A stretch of DNA of 64,000 bases from Argyresthia goedartella (Eukaryota; Arthropoda; Insecta; Lepidoptera; Argyresthiidae): contig OX463813.1 of the NCBI GenBank assembly GCA_949825045.1, positions 6,262,001 to 6,326,000 of the forward strand, given 5' to 3'. Both the position numbers and the translations under genes were made by a program. Shown here piece by piece: positions 22,076 to 32,419 of the stretch. The notes under the pieces are model-generated. The model saw nothing but the letters and a program-made list of their open reading frames with translations. It made no database searches and was not told the DNA's origin. The stretch's first letter is position 1, and the number at the start of each line of letters is the position of its first letter.

Positions 22076-22551
22076 CTCAAAATTTTCATAATGGTAGGAA
22101 GGTTAGATGTATTATGTGAAGATGCCTCTGCCATCTCATCTGGGAAAAGAAAAGTTATTGTGAATTGCATGGCTACGTTGTGCCTTTGCCACCCCATCTG
22201 GGAAAAGGAGTATTTTAATGGTCAAGGGTGTGTCCGGATGCTGTGGTGTGACTACGGAGCAATAAAAGTAACCACAGTCACACTAGTGTGGCATTTTGGT
22301 GTGACTACGGTGCGGTTGTGGCAATTGTGTTGAGAAACGTCGTATGAAACACGTGTGCACTGATCATCAGACACTGGGCTAACTTTTCGCATGGCTCGCG
22401 CTATAATACCGCCTCTACCTTAATGACCAACTTTGCACACTTTCAAATTTCGAAGAATTTTCGGTGCACTTCATTTTGTGCCCGGATAACTTGGCGGAGC
22501 AATCGCAACGCCATACTATTAAAATTTATTTTTTATTTCGTAAATATAGTA

Positions 22552-22737
22552 TTACCATTAACATTTACATACAGGCAAATACATTGCTTCTGCCCCTGTG
22601 ACGTGGGAACCATAAAAGCGACGTTACACACATACAAACATCCAAGACCAGGGGATTTTTTTTCTTATCCCCAGTGGGGGATCGAACCGGGACCTCTCGC
22701 TTGGAAGGCTGAGCCACAACTGCAGCGCTACAGGTCG
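22552..22737 (-). mobile_element. SINE-B, copy 2
   Basis: Contains the complement of the SINE-B body (CATCCAAGACCAGGGGATTT on +) and the B-box region GGGGGATCGAACCGGGACCT. It ends in a head truncated near 22737. Confidence 0.8.
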
Positions 22738-22741
22738 CTAT

Positions 22742-22860
22742 AATACCTCGCCTTTTCCTATAAGGGGTGGCAAAGGCACCATTGTGCCCCACGTGTTGTT
22801 ATTCAATACTCCCTTTTTGTGTGACAGTAGGGGGCTAGCCCATCGCCGCCACTTCGTTAT
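22742..22860 (-). repeat. Repeat family D fragment
   Basis: Contains CTTTTCCTATAAGGGGTGGC, CACCATTGTGCCCCACG and GGGGGCTAGCCCATCGCC. Related fragments lie near 14795, 52940, 53580, 53812, 55365, 59285 and 62580. Confidence 0.6.
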
Positions 22861-23078
22861 TCAGTTTCAAAATTACCTATAAAATGTACTGCAATTTCAC
22901 GTCAGCAACACTTGCTCGTCTTACACGTGCGTGATTGATTTATTGACGCAAGTAGTTGACCATAATTGCATTTTCAGACTTCGCGTTTAGTTTCCATGAC
23001 AAAAAAAAACAGGTCATTCAAATTATTTCAATCGTCAATTTTGTGGAACTGGCGGCTAAAACATCGGCACTTTTAGGG

Positions 23079-23343
23079 AAATAATACCTTGGACACCATT
23101 TACACCTTGGACACCATTTACACACATTGATCTAGCCCCAAACTAGGATTCCCTGTATCTTGGGTACTAGACAACGATACACATACTTATATGGATAAAT
23201 ACTATACCTAGATAGATAAACAACCATGACTAGGGTACAAACATCCGTTCTCATCAAACAAATATTTGCCCCCACTGGGACTCGAACCCGGGACCCTTGG
23301 TTTCGTAGGGAGCGTCACTGCCGACTCGGCCATTCGGGTCGTC
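23079..23343 (-). mobile_element. SINE-A, copy 2
   Basis: A full unit on the minus strand. The head is GACGACCCGAATGGCCGAGT and the tail shows a short duplication of ACCTTGGACACCATTTACAC at its 3' end. Confidence 0.88.
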
Positions 23344-23414
23344 AGCTCCATATAAAAATCTCCATATATATGAAGGTTTCCTCTCGATTTTCTATAAAAT
23401 AAATAAATAAATAA

Positions 23415-23612
23415 TAAATGTAGCCCATTAATGTCCCCACCGAGGAGCAAGGTCCTCACCCGGATACGACTAAGATTAAGCCATACTCCACCACGCTGGC
23501 TCAGTGCGGGTTGATGGAGTAACACTCCTCCCCTCCACTCCGACCACAACCACGCAGCGATAGTAGACAGGAGCTACAGCTTAACGTGTCATCCGAAGCA
23601 CCGAATGCCCGA
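23415..23612 (-). repeat. Repeat family E, copy 1 (SINE-like)
   Basis: Its + text GTCCCCACCGAGGAGCAAGG, CCGGATACGACTAAGATTAA and CACGTTAAGC-type end is the inverse of a longer copy at 62645-62945. Confidence 0.65.
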
Positions 23613-23637
23613 TACTGTACTTAAGATAAATTAATAG

Positions 23638-23771
23638 CAACAAATATAATGACCACCAAAATATTTTTTTCCTACCCAAAATGGCTAAATGACCACCAAA
23701 AGTTGCAGAAAATATCAGGGCAAAATACTGCGGTAGCTTAGGTGAAGGGTAAAGGGGGTGAGCGAAGCGAA
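23638..23771 (+). repeat. Fragment joining a CCTACCCAAAATGG unit to MITE family G, truncated by SINE-A
   Basis: AATGACCACCAAAATATTTT...TGCGGTAGCTTAGGTGAAGG matches 54690-54810. It stops abruptly at GCGAAGCGAAG, where SINE-A copy 3 begins. Confidence 0.6.
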
Positions 23772-24006
23772 GGACACTATTTACACACATTGATCTAGCC
23801 CCAAACTAGGATTCCCTGTATCTTGGGTACTAGACAACGATACACGTACTTATATAGATAAATATTATACTTAGACAGATAAACAACCATGACTAGGGTA
23901 CAAATGTCCGTTCTCATCAAACAAATATTTGCCCCCACCGGGACTCGAACCCGGGACCCCTGGCTCCGTAGGCAGGGTCCCTGCCGACTCGGCCATTCGG
24001 GTCGTC
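23772..24006 (-). mobile_element. SINE-A, copy 3
   Basis: Minus-strand unit ending on the right with the head complement GGCCATTCGGGTCGTC and on the left at GACACTATTTACACAC. It inserted at the end of a family G fragment. Confidence 0.85.
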
Positions 24007-24283
24007 CAAGCGTTGTGGCAAGCGTATTTTTAAAAATATTTGAACGCAGTTTCTTTTCAAAGATAAAGGAACGTTTCCTTTCCCTACAAGTCGTGTTTAT
24101 GTATTCCAACCTGTTCGCGACAAACTCCATGCTACGGGTGCATGAACCATAAAAGCGATATAAAACCCAAAGGGTATTTTTAGGTAAGGGATGTGCAGCC
24201 TCCTAAGAAGAGAGATGGATAATGAAGAAACACGCCAAGAAACCTTGCAATAGCTGTATAGTGGTCGAATGCAGATATACATA

Positions 24284-25065
24284 GTCGGTCCTTAAGTTCT
24301 GTCACAAGGTTTTTGATTGATAAAACTCAGCAATAAACTTTTTCTTATTCGTATTATACATGAATAAAAAGCTTATTTTATACGAATCAAATTGCAATAC
24401 AATACATTTTGTACGATTATCGCAATATGACAAAAAACCTTATAACTTGAGACAATCGCGAACCCAAAACACGCCGCAACTGAAAAAAATACCACTTACC
24501 ACAAATTTAATAAAAAAACAGTGTTCCAGATAACCAACAAGGTTTTTTTTTTATTTATTCTGAAACCTCGATTTTAGAACATGCTTAACAACTAGCATTT
24601 GATTTTCTGTTAGCTTTCAGTTCCAACTGCTCCCAAAGAGAACTTTACGTACTTTTTACGTTTTCAGAAAAACGTATGAAAATGATCTTGTGGGCAACAA
24701 GTACACTACGTAAAATGTGAATATGAAAATTAGTTTTACCCAGACTTAGTTATCTTATGCTTCAAAATGAAGGTAACGGGTTCAGGGAGGGTTCTGACTA
24801 AAATCTCACGTAAGTTTGAAAGGTTTTAAGAGTCATGGAAAAAAGATAAAGTGAATCACGTCCGTATTTTTGATTGGGTAAAAAAGTGCAAAATCTCTGA
24901 AGAAACTAGCATTTGTGTAATATGGCTTTAAGCATTTAAATCCAATAATCGTTCTAATTTATCAGTATTTAATGAGCTATCAAACCATATATAGTATTAA
25001 ATAAAATAAAACTTGGTATTATTTACTATGCGGCAAAATATTTGTGACAGAACTTATGGACCGAC
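24284..25065. mobile_element. Mariner-type non-autonomous element (782 bp), TA-flanked
   Basis: Terminal repeats GTCGGTCCTTAAGTTCTGTC at 24284 and GACAGAACTTATGGACCGAC at the right end differ at one position. Both ends abut TA (24282-24283 and 25066-25067). There is no transposase. The terminal repeat resembles that of the maT element at 43706 (GTCAGGTCATAAGTTCTGTC), so a related transposase may have moved it. Confidence 0.88.
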
Positions 25066-25087
25066 TAGGTATAATCAACATCTCAAA

Positions 25088-25324
25088 GACGAACCGAATG
25101 GCCGAATCAGCAGTGACCCTGCCTACGAAGCCAAGGGTCCCGGGTTCGAGTCCCGGTGGGGGCAAATATTTGTTTGATGAGAACGGGCGTTTGTACCCTA
25201 GTCATGGTTGTTTATCTTAAGTATAATATTTATCTATACAAGTATGTGCATCGTTATCTAGTACCCAAGATACAGGGAATCCTAGTTTGGGGCTAGCCCC
25301 TAGACCAATGTGTGTAAATAGTGT
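25088..25324 (+). mobile_element. SINE-A, copy 4
   Basis: Plus-strand unit with A-box TGGCCGAATCAGC, B-box GGTTCGAGTCCC and tail CCTAGTTTGGGGCTAGCCCC. It ends near AATGTGTGTAAATAGTGTC. Confidence 0.88.
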
Positions 25325-26107
25325 CATGTGAATGTCTGTCGCAAGGGAACTGATATTGCACGTATGATATTTAAGCGGCACTTAATTTGAGCAGCAAACG
25401 GTGCATTCGGCGTTAGGTCTTGTAAAAAGAATAGTTTTTCTGTTAATATCATTAATACTTTGTCCGATTTACCTTTAGTCTCTGATGTTGCATTTTTGAT
25501 TCTAATACAGCTGACGTATTAAGCTTACGAAAACATAATATTCCATTAAGTATGACTAGCTGCGTAACCCTGGCTTGCCTGAATTTATATTGACACCGAC
25601 TTTTAACCGCTTTTAACCGACTTAAAAAAGGGGGATATTCTCAATTCGTTGGGATATTTTATGGTGATGATGTTTTTAGGGTCCCGTACCCAAAAGGTAA
25701 AAACGGGATGTGCTCTATTCTTTTTTCAATCTGCACGAAGAGTTGTTTGCCTAATAACAATTAATATTTATATGAATAAATAAACAATTTTTGGTTAACT
25801 ACATATCATGGGCGTACCCAGGTAGGGGCAGGGGGGGGGGGAAGATAAAATAAAAGTTAATGTTCCTGGCAAGTGGGAATTAAAAACGTGTCACCTACCC
25901 GAAACAGGTATGAGCTGCCCCCCCTAGCTGGAATCCTGAGTACGCCCTAGCTACATATTATGATTAATCAATCAACAGCTTTTTATCATTATTTCATCGA
26001 ATTATATTTTTCAGTGCATGAACCTTCATTTTTGTATTCAAAACATTATATTTATAGGCTGTTTAGCGATGTAACGTTTTAGGGTGCTTATTATCAATAC
26101 GACTTGT
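25325..26107. other. Stretch without gene; short family F fragment
   Basis: TTTTTAGGGTCCCGTACCCA at 25672 is the start of the GTCCGTCC repeat (family F), broken off after ~40 bp. A G-run occurs at about 25830. No exon is supported. Confidence 0.5.
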
Positions 26108-26165
26108 AAAAAAAGAAATTAGGGTGCTTATTATCAATATAATAAGCACCCTAATTTCTTTTTTT
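26108..26165. repeat. Perfect 27-bp palindrome with 4-base loop
   Basis: Left arm 26108-26134 (contains GAAATTAGGGTGCTTATTAT), loop CAAT, right arm 26139-26165 exactly complementary. A partial direct copy, AGGGTGCTTATTATCAATA, lies just upstream at 26081. Confidence 0.9.
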
Positions 26166-26658
26166 CCTATCAATTGTGTTGAAAAACGTAATAGGAAACT
26201 CAAGTGCATTTGGATTGATCATACACACTCTGCTCTCTTACCGCACTCGCCTGGCGGGTCGCGCGAATAACCGCCTTCCGTGTGATAACGATCATAGCAC
26301 ACTTGTATTATAATAATTATTGTAAATAACTTGTATTTTTTTAAAATAAGAATATTGAATACTGACTTAATCAAAACATGGACACAAAAGTGGTGCTGAA
26401 GGTGGATGTGAGATGCTATGTCATCCTGCATCTCTGCTAACTAACTCTTATTATAAGACTCTATATAACTAAAGGAAACCTTCCACGGCTATATGTGATC
26501 ATAAGTGTGTGTAGTATCTTATCATTGTCGTTAAACTAAACTCATATTTATTTCTCATTTATCCTCATTATTTACAACTTGATTGACAAAACATTTAACT
26601 TGCAATATTAGATGATAAAGTAACTGAACGCTGACTTTGGCTATTTCGTCTGCATATG

Positions 26659-26693
26659 TATATAAGCACTAGATTTTGATATCGCAATCATTC
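26659..26693 (+). promoter_or_regulatory. Core promoter of the YP4-like gene (TATA box and initiator)
   Basis: TATATAA at 26659-26665 is followed by ATCATTC (26687-26693), whose central A at 26690 lies 31 bases from the start of the TATA box. That is the normal distance for an insect TATA/initiator promoter. The transcription start is inferred. Confidence 0.7.
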
Positions 26694-26750
26694 ACAAATA
26701 GTACGTTGCATTAGCTGTAACGGCATTTGGAATCAGAGTTCAAGAAAAAG

Positions 26751-26946
26751 GTGATAATTTTCTACTAACTCAATTTCCTACGATTCCTTAGATTTTACAT
26801 AAATTATATTTTATATTTATCTTATAATATACCCATGTCCATATAACTTCTTCACATGTGAAATAAATTTACTCACTATTAGTAAATAGCTCTAATTTAC
26901 ACGTAAATAATTTATATTACTTAAAACTAACTTTTATTTTTTTCAG
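26751..26946 (+). other. Intron in the 5' UTR of the YP4-like gene
   Basis: Donor AAAAAG|GTGATAATTT after 26750 and acceptor TTATTTTTTTCAG|AGTCC ending at 26946. The 196-bp intron separates a ~61-base leader exon (26690-26750) from the coding exon, whose ATG lies 8 bases after the acceptor. Confidence 0.7.
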
Positions 26947-26954
26947 AGTCCAAG

Positions 26955-27848
26955 ATGGCGTCGTGCCTCCTCCTGCTACTTCTCCCGGCTTTGGCCGCGG
27001 CCAAAATCAACATTGAAATAACCGGCGTCATGACTGGAGACGAGAGTGACATGAAGGTCCACTTCAACGGTCAGGAGTATGATGTCATCACGGACGCCGA
27101 AAGGAACTCCTTCAAGCTCAACGATAATAACCTCAAAGATGGAGTCAATACCTACTTTGGCAAGCGACCTGAGGATGCTTACCTCAGCAGCCCTACTCCA
27201 TGGGGGGATCTCTTCAAGTCCTACGGCTGGGAGCAAACCATGATGACTCTACGACCCAGAAGCGCTAAGATCCTGAAGATAACTCAAGAACCCCAGATTG
27301 TCAAGAGCCAGATCTTCGAAAACAACAGCACCAAGGCTTCAACCTTCAACGTAGCTATCTCCCAGAGCGTTCAAAACACCGTTTCCACATCTTGGAGTAA
27401 ATCAAACTCTCAGACTTTTGGCTATGACATTACCTACGAATTTGACATCGGAATGAAATTGGGAGGCAAGACTTCTTTCAACTTCGCGTCGTCGTACAGC
27501 TATGACGATGCCAAGTCCGAAAGCGTCGCCGTTGGCACCAGCTCGGGAATGAGTGTGCTTCTTCAACCTGGTCAGGCTGTCGTCTCCGAGCTCCAAGCTA
27601 CAAAAGGAACGCTCCACGTTGAGCTAGAATACGAAGCCAACTTGTCCGGAAACCTGGCTGTTAACTACGATGAGGCTTACAAGGGTCATCATTTCTGGAA
27701 GCTGCCGGTCAATGAGGTGATGAAGGCAGCTGGCTTGGAGAACCAACTGGTGAACAAGGAGGTTATCAAGATTGGCTTCTTCTCGGAGGCTAAGATTGTG
27801 GTCTATGACAGGAAACTTAATTACAGAATGTTGGATATTAACTTATAA
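26955..27848 (+). CDS. YP4: Secreted aerolysin/ETX-MTX2-like protein, YP4-type follicular yolk protein
   Basis: A 297-codon single exon with clean moth-like coding use. Residues 1-16 form a signal peptide (Leu-rich, ending ALAAA), so the product is secreted. The mature chain has no cysteine. Residues ~115-240 are Ser/Thr-rich alternating strands (SQSVQNTVSTSWSKSNSQTF, then a GMKLGGKTSFNF hairpin-like segment, VLLQPGQAVV and NLSGNLAVNYDE). This is the layout of the aerolysin/ETX-MTX2 beta-pore fold. NST at 124 and NLS at 229 are N-glycosylation sites. From memory, the moth YP4 yolk subunit made by ovarian follicle cells has ~299 residues and resembles spherulin 2a. Length, signal peptide and fold agree, hence the call. 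Whether it forms pores or only serves as yolk is unknown. Other insect aerolysin-like proteins are the alternative. The gene looks intact, with promoter, intron and poly(A) signal. Confidence 0.8.
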   Translation: MASCLLLLLLPALAAAKINIEITGVMTGDESDMKVHFNGQEYDVITDAERNSFKLNDNNLKDGVNTYFGKRPEDAYLSSPTPWGDLFKSYGWEQTMMTLRPRSAKILKITQEPQIVKSQIFENNSTKASTFNVAISQSVQNTVSTSWSKSNSQTFGYDITYEFDIGMKLGGKTSFNFASSYSYDDAKSESVAVGTSSGMSVLLQPGQAVVSELQATKGTLHVELEYEANLSGNLAVNYDEAYKGHHFWKLPVNEVMKAAGLENQLVNKEVIKIGFFSEAKIVVYDRKLNYRMLDINL

Positions 27849-27878
27849 GTACCTATGATAATTTGTATTTTTGTAATG

Positions 27879-27884
27879 AATAAA
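27879..27884 (+). promoter_or_regulatory. Poly(A) signal of the YP4-like gene
   Basis: AATAAA 31 bases after the TAA stop codon, followed by T-rich sequence (AAGTTTTTTATTTCTTG). The 3' UTR is therefore very short. Confidence 0.75.
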
Positions 27885-28085
27885 GTTTTTTATTTCTTGT
27901 ATTTTTATCTATTATTTTCGACCTCTTACTTTAGTCTTAGGTATTTCTAGATAGTTAGGTATATATAGTTATCCTCCCTCAGTCTTGGTAGGCATCAATT
28001 ACTTATGAAGATTAGTTAGGTTGCGGGTAATAGCCTCAGTTTAGGAAGTCAGGAATATTACACACATAGCGGTTGAGATGATACG

Positions 28086-28401
28086 AAAATAAATATAGTT
28101 TAAAAAAACTAAAAAACACGCTTTTAAAGCACTTCGAACTAAAAAGTTAAAAATATTTTTTAATAAAACCTTAAATCAATAATGAATAAAAATACTATTA
28201 TTATTGTGAAACAAAAAGCGTCGGGCGCTTTGTTCCATATCTTACGTACATCGAGCGCCCGATGCTTTTTGTTTCACAATAATAATAGTATTTTTTATTC
28301 ATTATTGTTTTAAGGTAATATTCAAAATTATTTTTAACTTTTTAGTTCGAAGTGCTTTAAAAGCGTGTTTTTTAGTTTTTTTAAACTATATTTATTTTTC
28401 A
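28086..28401. mobile_element. Foldback/MITE palindrome with ~145-bp arms
   Basis: GAAAATAAATATAGTTTAAA at the left is matched by TTTAAACTATATTTATTTTT at the right. Arms continue through AACACGCTTTTAAAGCACTT and TACTATTATTATTGTGAAAC and AAAAAGCGTCGGGCGC to a centre near 28245. Arms are ~95% complementary, so the element is young or being homogenised. It begins 200 bp past the YP4-like gene. Confidence 0.88.
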
Positions 28402-28636
28402 TTTTTTAGTTCGAGTGCGCGAGCCGGAGAGTTAGAGGTTGTGTGAGAAATTTATTAATCCTGGATAATGAGATAAACTTATGAAATTATTACATTGTCG
28501 CTGATTCTTGATAAGTGTACAAAGTTTGAATTGAATCTGTCCGTTTAAAGTGGGTCAAAATCGAGTCCAAAGGAGTCGGTTACATACAAACAAACAAACA
28601 AACATAAGGTGAAGCTAATAAAAGCGTGATAAAAAC

Positions 28637-29140
28637 ATGGGGTTTTTTTCGAATCCAACTTATAAATGCACCTAGTTAAGTAAATGGCGTATGAAAGCAG
28701 CCGCACCAATAACTTCGTAAACAAATTTTTTCTGTCAAAAACTATTCACTCCGCTATAAAGTCATTTACAGATTTGATTTTTGAGTGAACTTTTATTGAG
28801 TATTTGATTAAGATTCTCACAGAAGGAAGTCGCGATTGAGTGAAATTTTCTCGATATAATTTAATTGCGAAAAGACCTCTGAATTGTTTTATTTTTTCCT
28901 GTAATTCTGAAATCCTAACTTATTTCATTGCGGAATTGGATTCAAAATGTGGATATTATGTATTAGTAAACTCTCCTTGATTTTTTTTTTTGACAAAATA
29001 GCGAAGTTAATTTTTAACCAATTTTTCTGTGGTTTGGCGCTATACGTTATCACATTTTTCCCCGATTCCGTCCCTCGCACACTGCGGGTCTTTCCGCCTG
29101 GAGTAACGAGGACCTTTGCACGGACGAGGTATCCCCTTAA
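28637..29140 (+). mobile_element. TTAA-type element (family H), copy 1, left-truncated
   Basis: Shares GGTTTTTTTCGAATCCAA, CTGTAATTCTGAAATCCTAA, TTCATTGCGGAATTG and TCTTTCCGCCTGGAGTAACG with copies at 53975 and 63389. Its right end abuts TTAA (29137-29140). Confidence 0.65.
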
Positions 29141-29248
29141 CACGTTCAGTGCCCATGACGCGACTGTGCGTTTGTTACCCTTTAATTGAGTGCCCTGGAT
29201 GCACATACGTGTTACATAAAAAAATGCCTTGGATTACCCGAGTGCCAA

Positions 29249-29273
29249 ACGTAACGTAACGTAACGTAACGTA
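29249..29273 (+). repeat. (CGTAA)n microsatellite
   Basis: Five CGTAA units between AAACGTAACG and CGTACC. Confidence 0.9.
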
Positions 29274-29831
29274 CCTTTGGCGTAAGTGTTTATTTTTTCT
29301 GTACAGGTAATTGTTCTGAGGGTGCCTATTGTTTTCTTCTAAACTAACGCAAAGGTGCGTCGATGGGCATGCGCAAATATCTATGGACGCACTAAGGCGT
29401 TTGAGGAACTTGGTTTCAGCCTTTTGAGACTCGTTATTGCGTTATTGGCACTGTTGAGTGTACAATCATGGGTCAGTAGGTATGTACACTAATTAAAGGA
29501 TTTAGCCAGGCCAGCCTTCACACTAAACAAGCATGCAGCAGGGCACAGCCAATTATGTTTCTTACTGCACCTTTTTTGCCTAACAACACCACACTAGGTG
29601 TTGTTAGGAAAATTATTTTGAACAACTTTTAGTCCATAAATCGTTCGGAGCAACTTTTTCACTTCTCCAATGGTTTGGGACAAAGCGAGCTATTGATAAG
29701 TATGGAGTTATTAAAATAATATAAAAAAGCTTACTTAACTAAGTCTTTATTATTCCTAAATACTGTTGAATCCGAGTTCACTTAATAATTCGTCAAAAAC
29801 TAAAACCCCTTTTTTATCGGCTAGTATTTAA

Positions 29832-30055
29832 TCACACATAAAAATACAGCAAAAAATTAGCACAGCAAAAAAGGATCAACAAAAATACTTTTTATGTTTT
29901 AAATATTTAAAGAGTACTTAAGTTTATGTTTTGTTGTTCTCACATGTTGAACCTAACACGAAGGATGCTTCGCTCACCCCCTTTACCGTTCACCTAAGCT
30001 ACAACTGTATTTTGCCCTTATATTTGCTGTGCAAATCAGTATTTTTTTATGTGCA
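29832..30055 (-). mobile_element. MITE family G, copy 1 (minus)
   Basis: Ends read AATCACACATAAAAATAC and GCAAATCAGTATTTTT...TGTGCAG. The middle has AACCTAACACGAAGG and TTCACCTAAGCTAC. Full copies lie at 42483, 58641 and 61697. Confidence 0.75.
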
Positions 30056-30439
30056 GTAATATTTCCCTTTTTTATCTAGCCTCAAAGTTGTCCCACTGCT
30101 GCGCAAAGGGCTCCCCCTCTTGTAAACCCCCCCTCAGCTAGCTAAATATCGCCGATGTATAATTAGTGGTATTCCACATCGGGGATACTCTAAAACACGA
30201 TTTGTAAACAATCCACTTTTATTAAAAATGACATATATTCATTTAACTAAACGCTTAAAAATGCGAGTACTTAAATTACATATTATCATATATTTAAAGC
30301 CCCCTCTCTTAGTCCACACCTCCCTTTCCCTTGCCTCTCCAGGTCCTCGCGCCACCTCCTGCTGTGCCTTTTCGGCGGCATCCGTCTTGAGGCACCGAAT
30401 CGGTGGCAATCTTTGCCTTACTACGACAGACATGGTGCA

Positions 30440-30570
30440 GAAATTGACTGACACAGTGTTGTTTACTAACGATAATTCACTGGTCTCCAAAATTTAAAGA
30501 CAAAAAGAAGATTTTGATGATGTTAATGGAGTATTGTCTTTAACCTTGAATTGGTTCACGGTTAATAATG
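30440..30570 (+). pseudogene. Short reverse-transcriptase fragment
   Basis: Translating 30450-30567 gives TDTVLFTNDNSLVSKI, a stop, then RQKEDFDDVNGVLSLTLNWF. This matches the RT region around the FADD motif and the helix after it (FADD decayed to FTND). Only ~40 residues are left and the flanks are unrelated. Confidence 0.6.
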
Positions 30571-31154
30571 TCGGACCCAACCCTCCACTATGAATAACCA
30601 AAAGTGCCTGTTGTGACAAAGTTTCACTACTCGTCACGGAATGCAGTGCCCCATTTATTTTATTTCCAGCACTCGTTCTCCTTTCAATATCACCCTCACA
30701 TTTCCCATCACTTCTAAACATGCTACCCTATTACATATATTCACTTGTTCCACTTGTTCATCATCAATCATAATCACGCGTTCAGATGCTTCTTCATCTT
30801 TTTCTAATACACTAACTTTATTCTTACTTATTCACTTTCATTCCCTTCTTCGCTGATGAGATATACCATCTCCTGCAACTCACCCACCGACGATTCAAGA
30901 ATAACTTGATCATCAGGGCATTTGACAAGTTGCTCACCCATTTATTTAGAATTTCGAGTTAAATAAATTATAATAATTTTGCTGATTTTTCTTCTGTTTA
31001 TAATTAACGTTATGTATTAGGACTTAATTTTCATCTACCCTGTTGAAAAGCGTTTTAAATCAATGCTCTTTAAAAAAGCCTTCAACAAGGAGGGCAATGT
31101 TTCAACGATTCTCGCTTCGGACATTCCGGAGAACTTAACCGCAAAGTCTCGAGA

Positions 31155-32320
31155 ATCCCCCATTGCTAAATGGGGCCCTATTGCTAAGCCTCCGCTGTCT
31201 GTCCCTCTGTCCGTTCGTCCGTCTGCTGTCCGTCAGGACAGCAGACGGACGTATGCGTCAACTGCCAGAGAAAAGCAGAGAGCAGGGCCGTCCCATGTAC
31301 CTGTGTTTTATTGACCTTGAGAAGGCTTTTGACAGCGTCCCACGAGAAGCCCTCTGGACGGTGCTCGGAAAGATAGGGTGCACAGAGAGATTTGACAGAC
31401 TTCTCAGACTCCTCCACGAAGACATGCAGTGCTGCGTTGCTATCAACGGTGAACAATCATTTTCCCCGTTACCTGTGGGACCTAACAAGAAGACCATTCG
31501 GGGGCTTCACTGTGTTCTCCCCTCCGTTCTTCACCTAAGCTACCGCAGTGTTTGCCCTGGTAAAAGAAGGCTGCGTTCTCGCGCCTACATTGTTCGCGTT
31601 ATACTTTGTGGTCGTAGTCCGGGAGGTTTTGACAATCCTCTCCAGAAGGGTACGCATCCGTTTCCGCACCGATGGCAGTCTTTTTAACCTGGCGAGACTA
31701 AAAGATGGCGATCGTCCTGCCTAACCTCCTGTATGCTGCGGAAACTTGGACCGTGTACCGCCGTCACATCCGCATGCTAGACCGTTTCCACCTCAGATGT
31801 CTACGCAAGATCATGAACATCAGATGGTCTGATCGAGTGCGGAAGACTGAAGTGCGGAACATTGAGGCCTACCTCATGCGGCGACAGCTTCGGTTGTGCG
31901 GACACGTGTCAAGGATGGCAGAGCAGAGGATCGCGAAGCACAGTTCTACTCAGAACTTGAGGGTGGCGGACAATTCCTCAGGTACTGTGCTGGAGCGGCA
32001 CATGAAGAGGTGCGGCATAGTCTTCCCAGTGGGAGAAGCAAGCCGCCCTGAGCCCCGAGTGGAGGGCTTTGGTTAAAACCAAAGTCCGTGACTTTGAAAT
32101 CCATAGGCGCGCCGAGCTCGACACCAAGCGCGATGAGTTAAAACTGCCACCTGCGCTAACTCAGTATAACTATATTAATTTTGTGCTCACATGCCCGCAA
32201 TGCGCGAGGATCTTCACAAGCAAGATTGGCTACACAGCCACATGCGAGCACACTAGCGAGTTCAAAGCTAATGAAGCGGTCGCCGTGACCGAAATCGGTC
32301 GGACCACTTATAACTTATGA
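31155..32320 (+). pseudogene. RTE-like LINE: reverse-transcriptase and C-terminal fragments
   Basis: At 31158-31255 a piece of repeat family F (CCGCTGTCTGTCCCTCTGTC) fuses to RT sequence. From 31255 the frame reads QLPEKSREQGRPMYLCFIDL and EKAFDSVPREALWTVLGKIG, with motif A in FIDLEKAFD, then decays near 31480 into unrelated text. From 31705 the C-terminal part resumes with [38 protein letters not shown] and [13 protein letters not shown]. After a frameshift near 32070 it gives a cysteine/histidine end (CPQCARIFTSKIGYTATCEH) to the stop at 32320. The central RT (QGD, YADD) is deleted. This order is that of RTE-like elements, whose protein nicks DNA and copies its RNA. Inactive. Confidence 0.8.
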
Positions 32321-32419
32321 ACCGTGATAGGTAGAGAGAGGAAATTTTCACAGAATTTGTATTTCTGTTGCCGCTATAGCAACAAATGAACTAACCACAC
32401 CGGATTTTTTAAATGGGCT

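Larger units (their letters stand above)
19789..22330 (+). mobile_element. MULE 2: Mutator-like element with ~530-bp terminal inverted repeats
   Basis: The left terminal repeat (about 19795-20330) begins near CACAACCGCACCGTAGTCAC. The right one (about 21838-22322) ends with the complement GTGACTACGGTGCGGTTGTG. Shared inner landmarks are CCACACTAGTGTGACTGTGG, CACCACAGCATCCGGACACA, TACTCCTTTTCCCAGATGGG, ACCTTCCTACCATTATGAAA, and then the TGACACCTGTCA minisatellite. Between them is a broken MULE transposase (20941-21752). A convincing 8-9-bp target duplication was not visible. Long terminal repeats with internal minisatellites fit Phantom-like MULEs. Confidence 0.88.

Noticed and set aside
22067..22333. 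88-codon open frame, also present at 19765-20049 on the minus strand
   Set aside because: It is the terminal inverted repeat of MULE 2 read through; the duplication is due to the repeat, not to a gene family.
25088..25160. tRNA gene suggested by A- and B-box sequence
   Set aside because: The same head plus a fixed ~170-bp tail recurs seven times and the cloverleaf is incomplete. It is a SINE.
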